A DNA stretch of 64,000 bases from positions 4,161,001-4,225,000 of the forward strand of contig NC_134684.1 of NCBI RefSeq assembly GCF_024713945.1, given 5' to 3'. Within the stretch, counting starts at the first letter, position 1. Each line of letters starts with the position of its first letter. Both the position numbers and the translations under genes were made by a program. Shown in pieces: positions 50,226 to 63,179 of the stretch. The notes under the pieces are model-generated. The model had not been told where the DNA came from. It saw only the letters and a list, made by a program, of their open reading frames with translations, and made no database searches. The stretch comes from Dermatophagoides farinae (Eukaryota > Arthropoda > Arachnida > Sarcoptiformes > Pyroglyphidae).

Positions 50226-52344
50226 GTATGTTGTGTTGTAGTTTTAATTCTCAAAAATGATTCGAATTGAAAAAAAAACATTAGAACATTAAACATTTAA
50301 ATTATTATTATTATTTCCTGGTTATTGTCTGTGAAATTACGCATTTCCAGATTCTTTGATTATTTGCTTATTTGCTGCAGGATTTGCTGTTGGATAAAAA
50401 TTTGCCGAGTCAATGTCTTATGTTTGATGAGCGAATAAAAATAATACGATCAAGATTGGTTGTCTGTCTCTTTCGTTGTTTGTTGTTTACGAGTCTCGAA
50501 ATCATTTTCACTTCCTCAACACAGATACAGAACTCTTTGATTTTCTCAGATGAAATTCAAAAAAAAAATGTGTCGAACAAACGAATTACGAGTTATGTCG
50601 TCCATTTCAATGATTTTTTCTTTTCTTCTCATTGTAATCTATTAATAGCGGAAAAAATTCTTGATTCATGCATTTTTGGATTGTTGGCTTTGTCTTTTTT
50701 ATCATTATTGGTGATGATGATCATGATCATTACTTCATAAGATATATGTGTGCTACACAGACTTTTAGACATTTTATTGTTTTACGGAGAATTTTTTTTT
50801 CGAAAAAAGTAAAAGAAACAATGTCATTTTGTCTGTTTGGTTGAGATTATGACGAAATTATAACAAATTTCTGCTTGTTTTTTGTGTCTTGAAAAAACCA
50901 GCCAAGATAACCCTTTTTTCTCTTCAATCAAGTCTGTTTTGCTTTCGAAGTTTTCCAGTTTGTTTTCCTATTGTCATCTATTCGAATCCTAATAAATTAT
51001 CAACTTTGCCTGGCTGCATATTGTTGATATTTTTTTCAAAATGAAAATGTTGTCGATGGCGATGATGATGACGATTATAATGTTGACGTCAATAATCTCC
51101 TTCTGGATAAAATTGAACATTTTCCATCGAACCAAAAAAAAAAACAACCAACCAAACAAACAGAATAAGAATTTATTAAAATCATACTACCACCATCACT
51201 ACTACTACTACTGCTACCATTTGTAGTTAAATTTTTAAATTTTATTTATTTGCCACTCCTACTTTCTTATGTTCTTTCTTTACTTTAGTTGATTTTTTTC
51301 CGATGATAAAAAATGATGATGAAGAATCCTGTATATAATGTACAGTATTCGATGATAATGATACAAACCAAACATTGTCTCTTTGGCTGGTTGGCTGGCT
51401 GATGATCTTATGTTGTGTTCATATTTGGCAGCAGGCAAAATTTTCTCATTTCCCATAACTGTATTGAAAGCGAGAATATTCTTTCACAGTGTTACACTTA
51501 TTCTAACAATAATAGAGTGCGTGTTTATCCGGATTTTTTTCAGAATTTCTTACTAACTAACTAATAATAATAAAACAGTTTTTACATTTACACTTATCGT
51601 ATAAGTTAACACAATTGAACTAGTACAACATACGGCAGTAGGCAACACATATTTGTTTTTTATTCGATAAATTTCTCTTTCGAATAAATGCAATATGAAA
51701 CCGGATATTAGGATAAAGAAAACCGCAGGGTTTTTTTTTGTTGAATTGACAAATTGAATCATGGAACAAAGAAAATTTTAATTCAGGTTTTTTTCCAAAA
51801 AAAAAAAAAATTTTTTTTTGTTGTTGTTCACTGCATACTGGTATGTGAAAAGATATATTAATCGAGTGAATACCGATCATGTTTGATGATAACTGCTGAG
51901 TACTTGCCTGTCTGTTCGTGATTGAGATGATTGTCAACATTTTCTTTCAAAATAGAATAAACTTTAGAAAACTTCTGGTTTTTGTTACAAAAGAGCGAAA
52001 GAAAAAAAAATCATCAACTATGTCAGAAATATTTTCACATCATCATTGATTATGAAATGAAGAAAAATGAGGAATTTTTTTTGGGTGGAAAAAAAATTGA
52101 TGGCAGTCTTGTATGTTGTTCATTTGTATCGAGAATATGAATTGAGTAAATTTTTTTTTATTTTCATAATCAAAATATATAATTCTGTCAGTCGAACATC
52201 ATCATATAATAATAATAATAATCAGTCATAGCTTTCGTTTAGAATTATATTCTGTAAATTCTTATTATTCTTACAGTAAAGTAATTTTTTTTTCGACAAG
52301 AAATTCTCAACGATATAAATATAGCCCACCACTATGATATTGTA

Positions 52345-52376
<32 letters not shown>

Positions 52377-53205
52377 GTGATCAACAAGAAATCCAACCTG
52401 AAACCCTGAATCAAAAAAAAAAACAACCCCGACATGGAAGTAGTTTTTCTTTTGATTTGGTTGTCACACAATGTCAGAATAACACCCTAGCATTCTAGTC
52501 GAAAAAAACCATTCGTTAACCAAGAAAAACACGTACACATCATCTTTTGTTGAAAAATAATTTTGTGGTTGCGAATTAATCCAGATTCCAAAGCGTCGTT
52601 GTTTATGGTGTTGAATCTTTTTTTTCATCACTTAAAAAATTTAATTTTTTCCACTAAAAGTTTTGAGAACTTCTGTGTGTGTGTTTGTGTTTCTTATTAC
52701 CATTTATCATTATTCATCCGATAAAACTACGACTTTGTTCAAAGTAAAGGCAAAGAAAATTGACTCTTTTCTTTTATTCTCTAAAAAGAATTTGTGGCAA
52801 GATTTTAGTTTTTCACACGATATACTGATAGTTGTTTTGAATGTTTTTTTTTGTAGCAGCATAAACAACGGTGACACATTTACATTAATGTATGAAAATG
52901 TAATATTTTTTTTGATGAAATGAAATCTATCTACACTGGTTATCACAGATTTTTTTTTCAAAATTCTTTGCATGTTTCTAACCCGTTTCTTTCTTAAATC
53001 GATCATTACTTGGTCTGTAGTTGCATTCTCAATTTTTGTTTGTATAATAACATCATTCATAGAAAAAAGTCTTTTAATGAATTTGTTGAAATGTTTAAAG
53101 AATAAATTTTGTTTTCTACCCTTTTTTTTCTTCTTATTTGAAAATTCAATCTAAATTCTTGGTTTTTTCTGTTGTTTGTTTGTTTGTTTGTCGTGATTAT
53201 TGACC
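50226..53205. other. Presumed first intron of tropomodulin
   Basis: No coding family is recognised in these 3 kb. It is rich in T and A runs and has GAT repeats and a (TG)13 microsatellite at 52347-52372. It likely includes the promoter of the second tropomodulin start. Confidence 0.5.
52347..52372. repeat. (TG)n microsatellite
   Basis: Thirteen pure TG units in the presumed tropomodulin intron. Confidence 0.9.
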
Positions 53206-53400
53206 ATGCATCAAGTACTTAAACAACAAGAATCAACGTGGCCATTTGATCAGCCAAGAACAAAAAATCGTAAAGATTCATTATCAACATTACATCAGGC
53301 AATGGCCGGTTCTTCATCCATACATAAAACAATGACATCGTCTACATATTCATCATCATCATCATCATCATCGACAACAACGGCAAAAGCAACATCTGGG
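53206..53400 (+). other. tmod: Tropomodulin alternative first coding exon B
   Basis: The ATG at 53206 (MHQVLKQQESTWPFDQPR) opens 65 codons ending GGG before a GTAATT donor at 53401. It is phase 0, matching the common acceptor at 54875. No AG is found in the 45 bases upstream of the ATG, so it reads as a first exon. The tail is a Ser/Thr homopolymer. Confidence 0.55.
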
Positions 53401-53709
53401 GTAATTTGATTCACATTCATTCGTTTTCAATGAATATATCCATTCAAACAAAAATTGAATGAATCTGGCTACATCATTCAAATGGGAAAATGTAAAAATT
53501 CAAGTAAAAATGGTTCAGATTACCCGTTTATGATTATTGATGAAAGTTATAATCGATATTAAATAGCAATCCTGATATTTGAGAGAAAAAGAGAGATAGC
53601 CAGACACAAATAAATTGGTTATAATGTTGTGGTCACACCTATCAAATCATACAAACATTTGCCACTATCATTACTATGATGGAGTTGCTTGATTCCACTA
53701 TACACTGAA

Positions 53710-53734
53710 AGAGAGAGAGAGAGAGAGAGAGAGA
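53710..53734. repeat. (GA)n microsatellite
   Basis: About twelve pure GA units within the presumed tropomodulin intron. Confidence 0.9.
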
Positions 53735-54077
53735 AAACATTGCTAACTGTGGATATATTCAATATACGAGTCGTGTCCTCAATATTATTATTTCATGACT
53801 TTCACTATTTTTTTCATAATTTATCAATTTATTCCATTGTGTGGTTATTAATTGGTTAAATTCACCTGTGTATAGATAGTAGGTGAAATGAAAAAGCAAT
53901 ACAGTCATTGAAAAAAAATCACTAATCATTCGCTTCGTCATTGTTTTGTCGATAAAAAAAAAAATTTCAGAAAATATTCCTGATTCCCATATTTCAAAAG
54001 AATTGCTTATCACATTGCTTCACTGGAGTTACTAATTTCAATATTCCTGAAACAACAACAACCAAATCAGAATCATT

Positions 54078-54206
54078 ATGTCTGAACATAAATCGAAAAC
54101 ATTTCCCGCAATGATGCCACAACAGCCAACGCCCCAATCGAATACTTCATCATTTACAATGATGACATCACCACCGTCCATGCCACCGCCACCGTCGCTT
54201 TCTGAG
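54078..54206 (+). other. tmod: Tropomodulin alternative first coding exon C
   Basis: The ATG at 54078 (MSEHKSKTFPAMMPQQ) opens 43 codons ending GAG before a GTAGAA donor at 54207. It is phase 0, matching the common acceptor. The peptide is rich in Met, Pro and Ser. An AATCAG a few bases upstream could be an acceptor, so this could instead be an internal exon. Confidence 0.5.
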
Positions 54207-54875
54207 GTAGAAAACAAAATTGGAAAAATCGATTGATTTTTTTTTCTGATCAAATTGATTATTGCAATCCGATGAAAGAATATTTTGGACAATGTGATTG
54301 AATATCATCATCAAAACCATAACATCAACTTGATTGAATAAATGAATGAAACTCGAAGAATTCGTCAAAATTTTGACATTAACATTCAGTATTAAAACGT
54401 TTAGGATGAATGAATGAATGAGAAAAAAACTTGATGAACCAAATGATGATTTTTTGTGGCTTTTTTTCGACCGAATTCTTTTTTGTTTGTTTGCTTTAGA
54501 AACTTGCGCATTGTATGTGTGTGTGTTTATGTCTTTCCTATTTAATTTGAATGGTTTCTGTTATTTCTCGTCAAAGAATATTCTTATGTGTGTGGGTTTG
54601 ATTCGTTTTGTTTGAATTGGTGTTGGTAGTGGTAATGTGTTGATGTTTCTTTACATGGAAATTTCCCCTGTATGTATGTGAAAAGACCTGCCAATCTTTC
54701 GAAATAACGAGTCCAATTTGTTTTCGTATAGTGAAAAAAATAGACCAAAATTTTCGCATTGCGCAAAGTAATAACAACTTTGAGTTCGATCGATTGTATC
54801 CATATTTTGTTTTTTTTTTGTTATTTATATTGAAATTAATTGATCAATTTTTTTTATTGATACTTTGATTGATAG

Positions 54876-56217
54876 ATCACAAAAACAACACGTACAATTA
54901 ATCAACGACGTTTATCCGAACGTAAAAGTTCACAGGAATTATTTCAACAACCAAAGCTCAAAATGCTATATGGAAAAGATCTAAAAGAATATGATAATCT
55001 TAATGTTGAAGATTTATTGGGACAATTATCGGCTGAAGAATTGGAACAACTTAGCTCTGAAGTAGATCCTGATGATAGTCTATTACCACCATCACAACGT
55101 TGTAAAGATCAGACGAATAAAGATCCAACTGGACCGTTAAAACGGCGACAATTGTTGAATTTTCTAACGAAATTCGCTAAAGAACAGGAAGATTGGCCTG
55201 AGATTAAAAAATTTGTTCCCGGTGTTAAATTAGGTTTGTTTGTTGATTGAAAATGATCATTTCTAGTAATAATGCTGTTTTTCTGGATTAGGCAAAGTAT
55301 GGGTACCAAAACAAGGGGATCCAAAAGGTGGAATGGAAGAAAAAATCATTCTAGATCTCGAAGATGGTGCCGAAGAAGCGTTGGGCAATGCCACAGAAGC
55401 CGATTTGGTTGATTTGGCTGGTATTCTTGGTCTACATTCAATGCTCAATCAAGATCAATATGAAGCATCCATATTGAACAAAGGACAACCATTGGGCGAT
55501 AAATTTGAATCGATTGTTAAATCAACAAAACCTAAAAAAATCCTACCACCTGAACCGGATAATATGACCGATCCGGAAAAAACGGCTAAACAAGTGGCGG
55601 AAAATGATCCAAATTTAACTAATCTAAATTGGAACAATATCAAATACATACCACGTGAAACATTTAAAAAATTATTTAATGGTTTAAAGACCAACACCAA
55701 TCTAATTGAATTGAATCTTTCAAATACCGGACTGACCGATGGTCCTGCTGAGGTAATGATTGTTTTATTCCATTGAATTGAATTAACGTTTTTCATAAAA
55801 AAAAAATTTTTTTATTAGAAATTAATGGAAGCATTAAAAGTCAATGAATCATTGCGAAAAGTGAATCTGGAATCCAATTATCTATCCGGTCCCATGATAC
55901 GTGATTTGATTGAAGCTTTATTAGATAAACAAAATATTGTCGAATTCCGTGCCGCTAATCAACGTCCACAGATCATGGGCAATCGATATGAAATGGAAAT
56001 TGCTAAACTAATTCAACAGAATAAAACCCTATTGAAATTGGGACTTAATTTTGATGTTCCAGATGCTCGACATAAAGTGGCCACACAGCTGCAATTAAAT
56101 AATGATAGTTGTAAGTATCTTCTTTGCATTTAGTTCTGATAATTTAATCCGAATATTAATATTATTTCTCACATCATCATAGGTCGTCTTAAACGTTTAG
56201 CTTCGGTTGAAGGTTAA
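54876..56217 (+). CDS. tmod: Tropomodulin (common exons)
   Basis: The common exons are 54876-55233, 55292-55752, 55819-56110 and 56183-56217, giving 381 residues plus 14, 65 or 43 from the alternative first exons. Family pieces in order are YDNLNVEDLLGQLSAEELE (tropomyosin/actin-binding N-terminal helix), DPDDSLLPPSQRCKDQT, DPTGPLKRRQLLNFL, GKVWVPKQ, ADLVDLAGILGLHSML, and the C-terminal leucine-rich-repeat domain (NLTNLNWNNIKYIPRETF, LESNYLSGPMIRDLIEAL, GNRYEMEIAKLIQQN). Tropomodulin caps actin filament pointed ends with tropomyosin. The protein ends soon after the LRR domain (CRLKRLASVEG). The first common exon opens at a TTGATTGATAG acceptor, in phase with all three upstream starts. An internal ATG exists at 54963, but it would omit part of the N-terminal extension only. 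Confidence 0.93.
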
Positions 56218-57709
56218 TCGATGAAACTTATATCACGGATAATTTTGGCAACAATCGAAACCAATTTAGTCAAATCAATTTTAAATTTGATACAAAAATA
56301 TGTCTAGTTTTTTTCATCATTATCTTCCACGAAACAAGGCTCTAAATGAGAATCAACGAATGAATTTGATGCACATTGAAGAATATCCCGTTTTTCTCTT
56401 GTAATTATATTAACCAGAAAAAAATCATTTAATTTTTAAATAGTTCATATTTACTTACTGCACACAAACAACATGTATTCATCATTTTCTTTTAATTAAT
56501 TGATTTAATCGACAAAATTCACAAGTTCGATAAACATGAGACATAGACATAGATACACCGCAGAAAGAAATTCGAATGTTTTGCATTTTTTTTTTGTTTC
56601 ACAATTCTTTAATCTTTTTTATATAAAGAAAAAACAAAAACATCCATACACACACACTTGTACTAATATATTATAAACTATTCTTATAAAGAATTTTAAC
56701 ACACAAACATCATCGTCGCCTATTTCATTAATTCGTCATTCTCATCGAAATCATCATCGTCGTCAGGAAACAATGAAAAAAAAGGAAATTCAATTTTTTC
56801 CACTACTTTTTTGCTAATAACAATGAATTATAATGAATAAATCTACTAAATGATAAATAATATTTTGTTTGGATGAAAAAAAACAAAAAAAAATTTATTT
56901 TTAAAAAATTACCTTTGAATAACCGCCATCTATGATCAGAAAAAAGGATAAATGTATAAAAACGACATATACGTTTATATACATTGGCAAACCATCAAAA
57001 AAAATGTTAAAGTTTACTCCCACTAACACCACCACCACCACCACCACCAACAACAACATGAAATCACACGCCTCAAACAAATAATAATGTATGATGATGA
57101 TTGTGTATATTGTTGTGATATCGATGGCATTGAAGACTTACGTGTTTATGTCTATGTCTGCTCTTCATTTAATTTCACTTTTCATATATGATATAGCTGT
57201 GTTGTTTATCTCTACACATACATATAATAATAATATCTCATCATTTTGTGTGAATACATTGAAGAAGATTTGATCTTAGTATTCGCCACCATTATTTAAT
57301 CGTCATCATATTCCGTTTTTTTGAAGAAAACAAAAACAAAAAATCCATAATTGAAATTGAAATACAATTAAGATTAGAATCAATTATTGATTATGATGAT
57401 GATATAATCTTCAGCTGATCGATAAATAAACTTGTTACAACTGTATTGTGTTGTTCTTTTTGGTTTTGATTTCAAATATTTTTGTCAATTGTCCAAAAAA
57501 AAAAATCAAATTATTCGCCAGTATTTCTTGACAAACAATAATAGCCATAACAAAAGTCGATTTGTGACAATGAATAAAAAATTATTGGAAATTTTTTTCT
57601 TTTGTATTATGACAATTTGAAAAAGGTAATTTTCATTCATTTATTACGATTTATGAATTTTTCGTTTGTTTTTTTTCGGATAGAATAAACAAAATCTAGG
57701 TTTTCAAAG
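56218..57709. other. Tropomodulin 3' flank and USP8 5' flank
   Basis: This is 1.5 kb of non-coding DNA with poly-A runs, a CAC/CAA repeat near 57026-57056, and a minus-strand ATAGATGGCGG at 56924-56934 resembling the CTCF-like sites. No coding sequence is seen. Confidence 0.5.
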
Positions 57710-60700
57710 ATGCCATCTGCTACTAAACAAGAACTTCATTTAGCCAAATCTCTTGATGAATTGAAGAAAAGATCTGAAATAACAAGATTCGGCAAAACAA
57801 ATATCGAACGGTATTTTGATTTGATTTAATATTTATCATATCATTTTTGATTACATTTTCATTGTAGAATAATTGAATTTTCAAATAAATTTTATCATGA
57901 AGCAACTATTCATTTGCAAAAAGGTGATAGTGAACGTGCCTATATGTTTTTCCATCGTTTTTCAACACTTCTTAGTTATATTCATAATGAAAGTGATAAA
58001 CAGAAATTCCTCAATGCTCTTGGTAATAAGGCAACAGAGGTATTCGAAAAAATGAAATATCTTACTGATGAACTTTCCGAACGATATGCTGAAAAACAAA
58101 AAAGCTATGAAGATCGTAAAGCACAGCTATTTAAGCAAACAACATCAATACCTGGAAACGCTGTTAAAGTAGATCCTTTCGATGTTCAAATGGATGACGA
58201 TGATGATGATGAATGTTATCGGTCAATTGATTGTAAACGATTAATTCAACATATACAATCAATGTCAGAAATAAATAAAATTCTTATAATCGATATTCGT
58301 TCAGCAGAAAATTTTACCGATTCATCAATCGCTGCAAATAAACTTGCAACCACCGGAGAGGTCAACATTATAAACATTCCAAATGATATTATTACAGCCG
58401 GTCTAACATTATCACAATTGAAAAAGAAAATATCATTCGGTGTTGCCCAAGATGGCATCGAACGGAGACGTTCAATGGATATGGTTATAATTGTCGATGA
58501 AAAAACCGTAGAATTTGATAAAAAATTTAAAAGTTGTTTGTTGGCCGATGCTTTTTGGAAGGTATGATATTTTTTTGTTTTCCTTAAATTTAATCAATCT
58601 TAATCATTTTTTTTCAGTGGGATCAATCACCTGATAAAATCAAAAATAAACCATTATTATTACAAGGAGGATATCGCGATTTTATACTTACCTATCCGAT
58701 GTACACAACGAATCCGAATTCAGTATCCAATTATAATCCGATGACGACATTATCATTTGATAGACCTAACCCAGAATTTAATTTGTACAATTTTCTTGAC
58801 GAAGATAATAAGCCACCATCATCATTAATGAATAATAGACAGCCTGCTATATCAACAACGTTAAACGAAAATAACGTTAATTTCAATTCAATTGCATCAA
58901 ATGCTCTCGATAATAAATCGATGAAGTTTCCTGGTATTGCTCGACCAATCATGCCAGATAGATCATCAAAACCGATAGATAAGATGCCATTAAATGGTAG
59001 TACGAATCGAATGAAAACATTCATCGATAGACCGGCATCTGATATGAAAACTACTTCCATTAGCCAATTACCCAAGGCCAATCGATCAAATCTTCCTCCT
59101 AAGCCAGTTTATTTACTTTCTTCGTTACAGAATGGCAACAAGACAAATGGCAGTCTGGAAAACAATCAAGGTGATAGACAAACAGACCATGATGATGATG
59201 TCGGCAAATTTGTTGAATCTGATATGGAAATGGTCGAAAATTCGTTAAATGTCCGTGAACAACAAAATGAAGTATTTCCAATGGATGAAGAAATGTCCGA
59301 CTATGAAAATCAAAATAGCAATAATCATAATCAAAATGATAGCGATTCCGATAATGAATCGATAGCGAATTCGATATCAAAACCTTTGGAAATGAATAAT
59401 ATGAATAACAAAAATGATCGTCATAATAATCAACCATTTTCATCCAGTCTATCTCGATCTTTATCATCACCGAATATAGCTCAATTTGAACAAAATTTTC
59501 ATTTCAACGATACGACAAGCCCATTAACAAATTCAAGTAGTCCAAAATTTCCACCACAAATACCGTTAGTTGATCGATCGGCAAAACCATTTGCGATTAA
59601 TTTTCGAAAAACTCGTGATTTTAGTCCACAATTTAGTTCATGTGCACGAATCGCCGGCCTTCGAAATCTGGGCAATACATGTTTCATGAATTCTATGCTT
59701 CAGTGCCTAAAAAATACGAGAGAATTCTATGAATTTTTAATCGCTGGAAATGTTCACATAAATCTGAATTCCAAATTCGGTTCAAACGGTGAATTGACAA
59801 TCGAATTGATAGAACTATTCAAGCAGATGCGTTATCCTTCCAACTTCAAACACATTTCTCCGAAAGATTTCAAATGTGCTGTTAGTCGTCATATACCAGA
59901 TTTTATTGATTATAAACAACAAGATTCACATGAATTTCTCGTACGGCTATTGGATCGACTTCATGCTGATTTGAATCGAAGTAAACCGGACATCATTCAT
60001 GATCCAATTCATAAGGATCCAAATTTCTATGATAAACTATCGATTGCCGAAGCAGCGCGAACCTTTTGGTCACTTCATATTCGACGAAATGATTCATTCA
60101 TAAGCGATATATTCGAAGGATTGATTGTCAGTACATTAACTTGTCTGCATTGTAAATCATCATCGAAATCATTGGAAGCATTCACATGTCTCACATTACC
60201 GATACCGGAAAATGCTGGTCGAACAACATTACAGAATTGTATTAATTTATTCCTACGTGGTGAACTATTATCAAATGAAGTTGCATGGCAATGTCAATCA
60301 TGTAGACAGAAAAGAGATGCACAAAAATGTACATATATTTGGAGATTACCACGGATTCTGATTATTCATTTAAAAAGGTAACATTACATGGTGCCAAAAC
60401 TATATATAATAATAAATAAATGATTTGTTTGTTTTTTCTATTGCAATCAACACACAGATTCACTTATGATGGAATGTGGAGGCAAAAAATATCAAATTTT
60501 GTCGATTTTCCCATTGAACATTTAAAAATGGAAACAACTAATGATGAAATTCGTGTGTTTAGTCTTTACGGTGTGGTCAATCATTTTGGATCATTAGAAG
60601 GTGGTCATTATGTTGCTTATTCCAGAAATCGTGAATTGAACATTGATTGGCATCGATATGATGATCAGGATGTATCACCGATGTCTGCTTCTGATGTTGT

Positions 60701-60740
60701 CACACAGAATGCCTATGTCTTATTCTATAGATCAAAATGA
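57710..60740 (+). CDS. USP8: Ubiquitin-specific protease USP8 (UBPY)
   Basis: The exons are 57710-57810, 57868-58561, 58618-60377 and 60458-60740, giving 945 residues with closed phases. Order of parts: an MIT domain (1 to about 115; starts MPSATKQELHLAKSLDELKK), a rhodanese-like domain (about 170-320; ILIIDIRSAENF ... PLLLQGGYRDFILTYP), and a long Asn/Ser-rich linker. The linker carries two STAM-SH3 type motifs (PDRSSKP, PLVDRSAKP) and a 14-3-3 type RSLSSP at about 545. The USP catalytic domain follows, with Cys620 in GLRNLGNTCFMNS, QQDSHEFL, a zinc-type CLHC...CQSC pair, and His902 in EGGHYVAY. USP8 removes ubiquitin from endosomal cargo and stabilises ESCRT-0. It acts on receptors such as EGFR and Smoothened. 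Vertebrate USP8 is about 1100 residues; here the linker is shorter. Confidence 0.95.
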
Positions 60741-61201
60741 ATCAATGATTTCATGAGATTGATTAAATTTTTCAATGAGCTGAATCCTATTTCTTATATT
60801 ATGAATGGAAATTTCCTTTGTAAGCCGATAAAATATTTAATCTGTTTTTTTTTTTTTTTGGTTTTTATTTATTATTATTTGTTATGTATTTCCTATCCAT
60901 GATGATGATATCATATTCCTTAACTCATTGATTTGTAGAAATGATTTTTAATTGATTGAATGATTCACAAAAACATTGTAAATGACTTGATTCCAATAAA
61001 TTCAAATTGCGGTAAAATTTTCTAGTTTAAAAATTTCTATTTCGACTCAACATGACAAGATGATTTACTCATCGTATATATACGATCGAACACCAAACGT
61101 GTCCTTATTTATTGAAAACCCGGTTGGTCGATTTTTAGTTATTGATCAATTAATTTCATATTGAAAAACATATCGTTTTCTGAGCCAAAAAGTGACTAAC
61201 G
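60741..61201. other. USP8 3' flank and PRKCSH promoter side
   Basis: This is 460 non-coding bases between tandem plus-strand genes. A poly-A signal AATAAA lies at 60995-61000. No gene is seen. Confidence 0.55.
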
Positions 61202-63179
61202 ATGATAGTTGATTATTGGAAAGTTTTGCTTTGTTTTATAATTAATTTATTCTTGAATTATTCATATATCAATGGAACAACTGAAGTGCTCAGGCCAAGA
61301 GGTGTACCGCTTACAAGTGAGTTATTGAGTGAATTATTCTTTGATTAATCGATTATTATTTCTTAATTTTTCAGAAAAATCTTTCTATGATCCAGGAAAA
61401 GATTTTCAATGTTTAGATGGATCGGCAACGATACCATTCTTATTAGTTAATGATGATTATTGTGACTGTGATGATGGTAGCGATGAACCTGGTACTAGTG
61501 CTTGTTCGAATGGCCTTTTTCATTGTTCAAACATTGGTTTTGTCGAAAAAATTATTCCATCATCTCGTGTAAATGATGGCATTTGTGGTAAGTTATGATG
61601 GCTGAATTTTAATATATTTATGTACTGACCATAAAAATTTTTCGTCAGATTGTTGTGATGCAAGTGATGAATACAATAGTTCGATTAAATGTGACAACAA
61701 TTGTCTTGAATTAGGCGAACAAATGCGAATTGAACGAGAAAGATATCTAGAACTTATGAAACAAGGCAATGAAATTCGTCAGACTTATATTGCAACAGCT
61801 AAACAAAAAATTGATGAAACTAAAAATGAATTAGAAACATTAAAATCTCAAATGAATGAAGTGGAAAGCATTAAGAATGAAAAATTTGAAGTCAAAAATC
61901 AGGCTGAAGAATTAGAAAAAGAAGCACTTGAAAAACATCGAGCCAAAGAAGAAGAACTACGAAAACAAAAGGAAGATGAAGAGATGAAAAATAGAGAAAT
62001 TGAAGAGACCGAACAAGCTTCACTTGTTTTCCAAAAACTTGATACCGATGCCGATGGAATCATCACATTGGATGAATTGAAATCTTATTCGAGATTTGAT
62101 CGAAATAATGATGGTTCTGTTTCTGATGATGAAGCCAAGGTACTAATTTGATTGTAATTAATTGATTCATTTCATTTTATAACAAATTTTCTCCCTCAGT
62201 TTTACTCAAACGGCTTGGAACAACTTGTTCTACCCACATTTATTGAATCATCTTGGCCACTGGTTAAGCCAATCATTGAGAATGAACCTCAGGTTTGAAA
62301 ATTTTCCACTCATTTTTAAACTGCTTTTTAAAATAGATAAATGTTTGTCTTAACCAATAATCCATAGAATCAAGAGGAACAAGCTTCTGAATATCAAATA
62401 GATGATACTAATCCTGAAACGACTATTAATGAAGATGAATCGCTTGATGTATGTTTTTTGTGAGAATTATTTTTAAATGATAAAATATTTACACTTTATC
62501 ATTCACATAGCATGCAGAAGAATCTGACGAGCTTGAACATGAGTCAGGTCGTCCATTGATTCCCACCGAAAGTACTGTGTCATCGATCACACTGGAATAT
62601 GATGAACCCACCCAAAAACTTGTGGATGAAGCTAAAAACGCTCGCGATGAATACAATCAAGCCGAAGGAAGATATCAAGATATTCAAACTAAAATTCGTG
62701 AATTAGAAGTTGTTTTAGAAACGGATTTCGGACCAAATGGTGAATATATGGCGCTAAAGAATCAATGTTTTGAATTGGAAGAGAATGAATATGTTTATAA
62801 ACTATGTCCATTCGATTCGGCTTCACAACGTTCAAAAACTGGTGGAACTGAAACAAATCTTGGGTAAGTTAAAGCTCTTTTCTAACAACTATCTATGTTA
62901 ATGTTAACTTTATTTATGATTAGTCGCTGGGGAAAATGGATCGGTTCGGAACAAAATCACTATGAACGATTCATTATGGAAGGTGGTACACAATGTTGGA
63001 ATGGACCAGCAAGATCGGTTATTGTACATATAAGCTGTGGTGATATTAATCAATTAATGCGTGCATCCGAACCAAATCGATGTGAATATAGCTATGAGTT
63101 CAAAACACCAGCTGCCTGTGTTTTGAATCAATCCATTCATGAATCAACTGATAATGTCCATGAACACAATGAACTCTAA
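61202..63179 (+). CDS. PRKCSH: Glucosidase II beta subunit (PRKCSH, 80K-H)
   Basis: The seven exons are 61202-61316, 61375-61587, 61649-62139, 62200-62292, 62368-62448, 62511-62863 and 62924-63179, giving 533 residues (vertebrate about 528). A signal peptide covers about residues 1-25. The N-terminal LDLa-like pair reads FQCLDGSATIPFLLVNDDYC and DGICDCCDASDE. A Glu/Lys coiled coil follows, then EF-hands DTDADGIITLDE and DRNNDGSVSDDE, an acidic stretch, and the C-terminal MRH lectin domain (YVYKLCPFDSASQ, RWGKWIG, GGTQCWNGPARS). The partner is the catalytic alpha subunit. Together they trim glucose from N-glycans in the ER, and MRH binds mannose arms. The last four residues are HNEL, where vertebrates have HDEL, consistent with ER retrieval by a variant signal. 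Confidence 0.95.
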
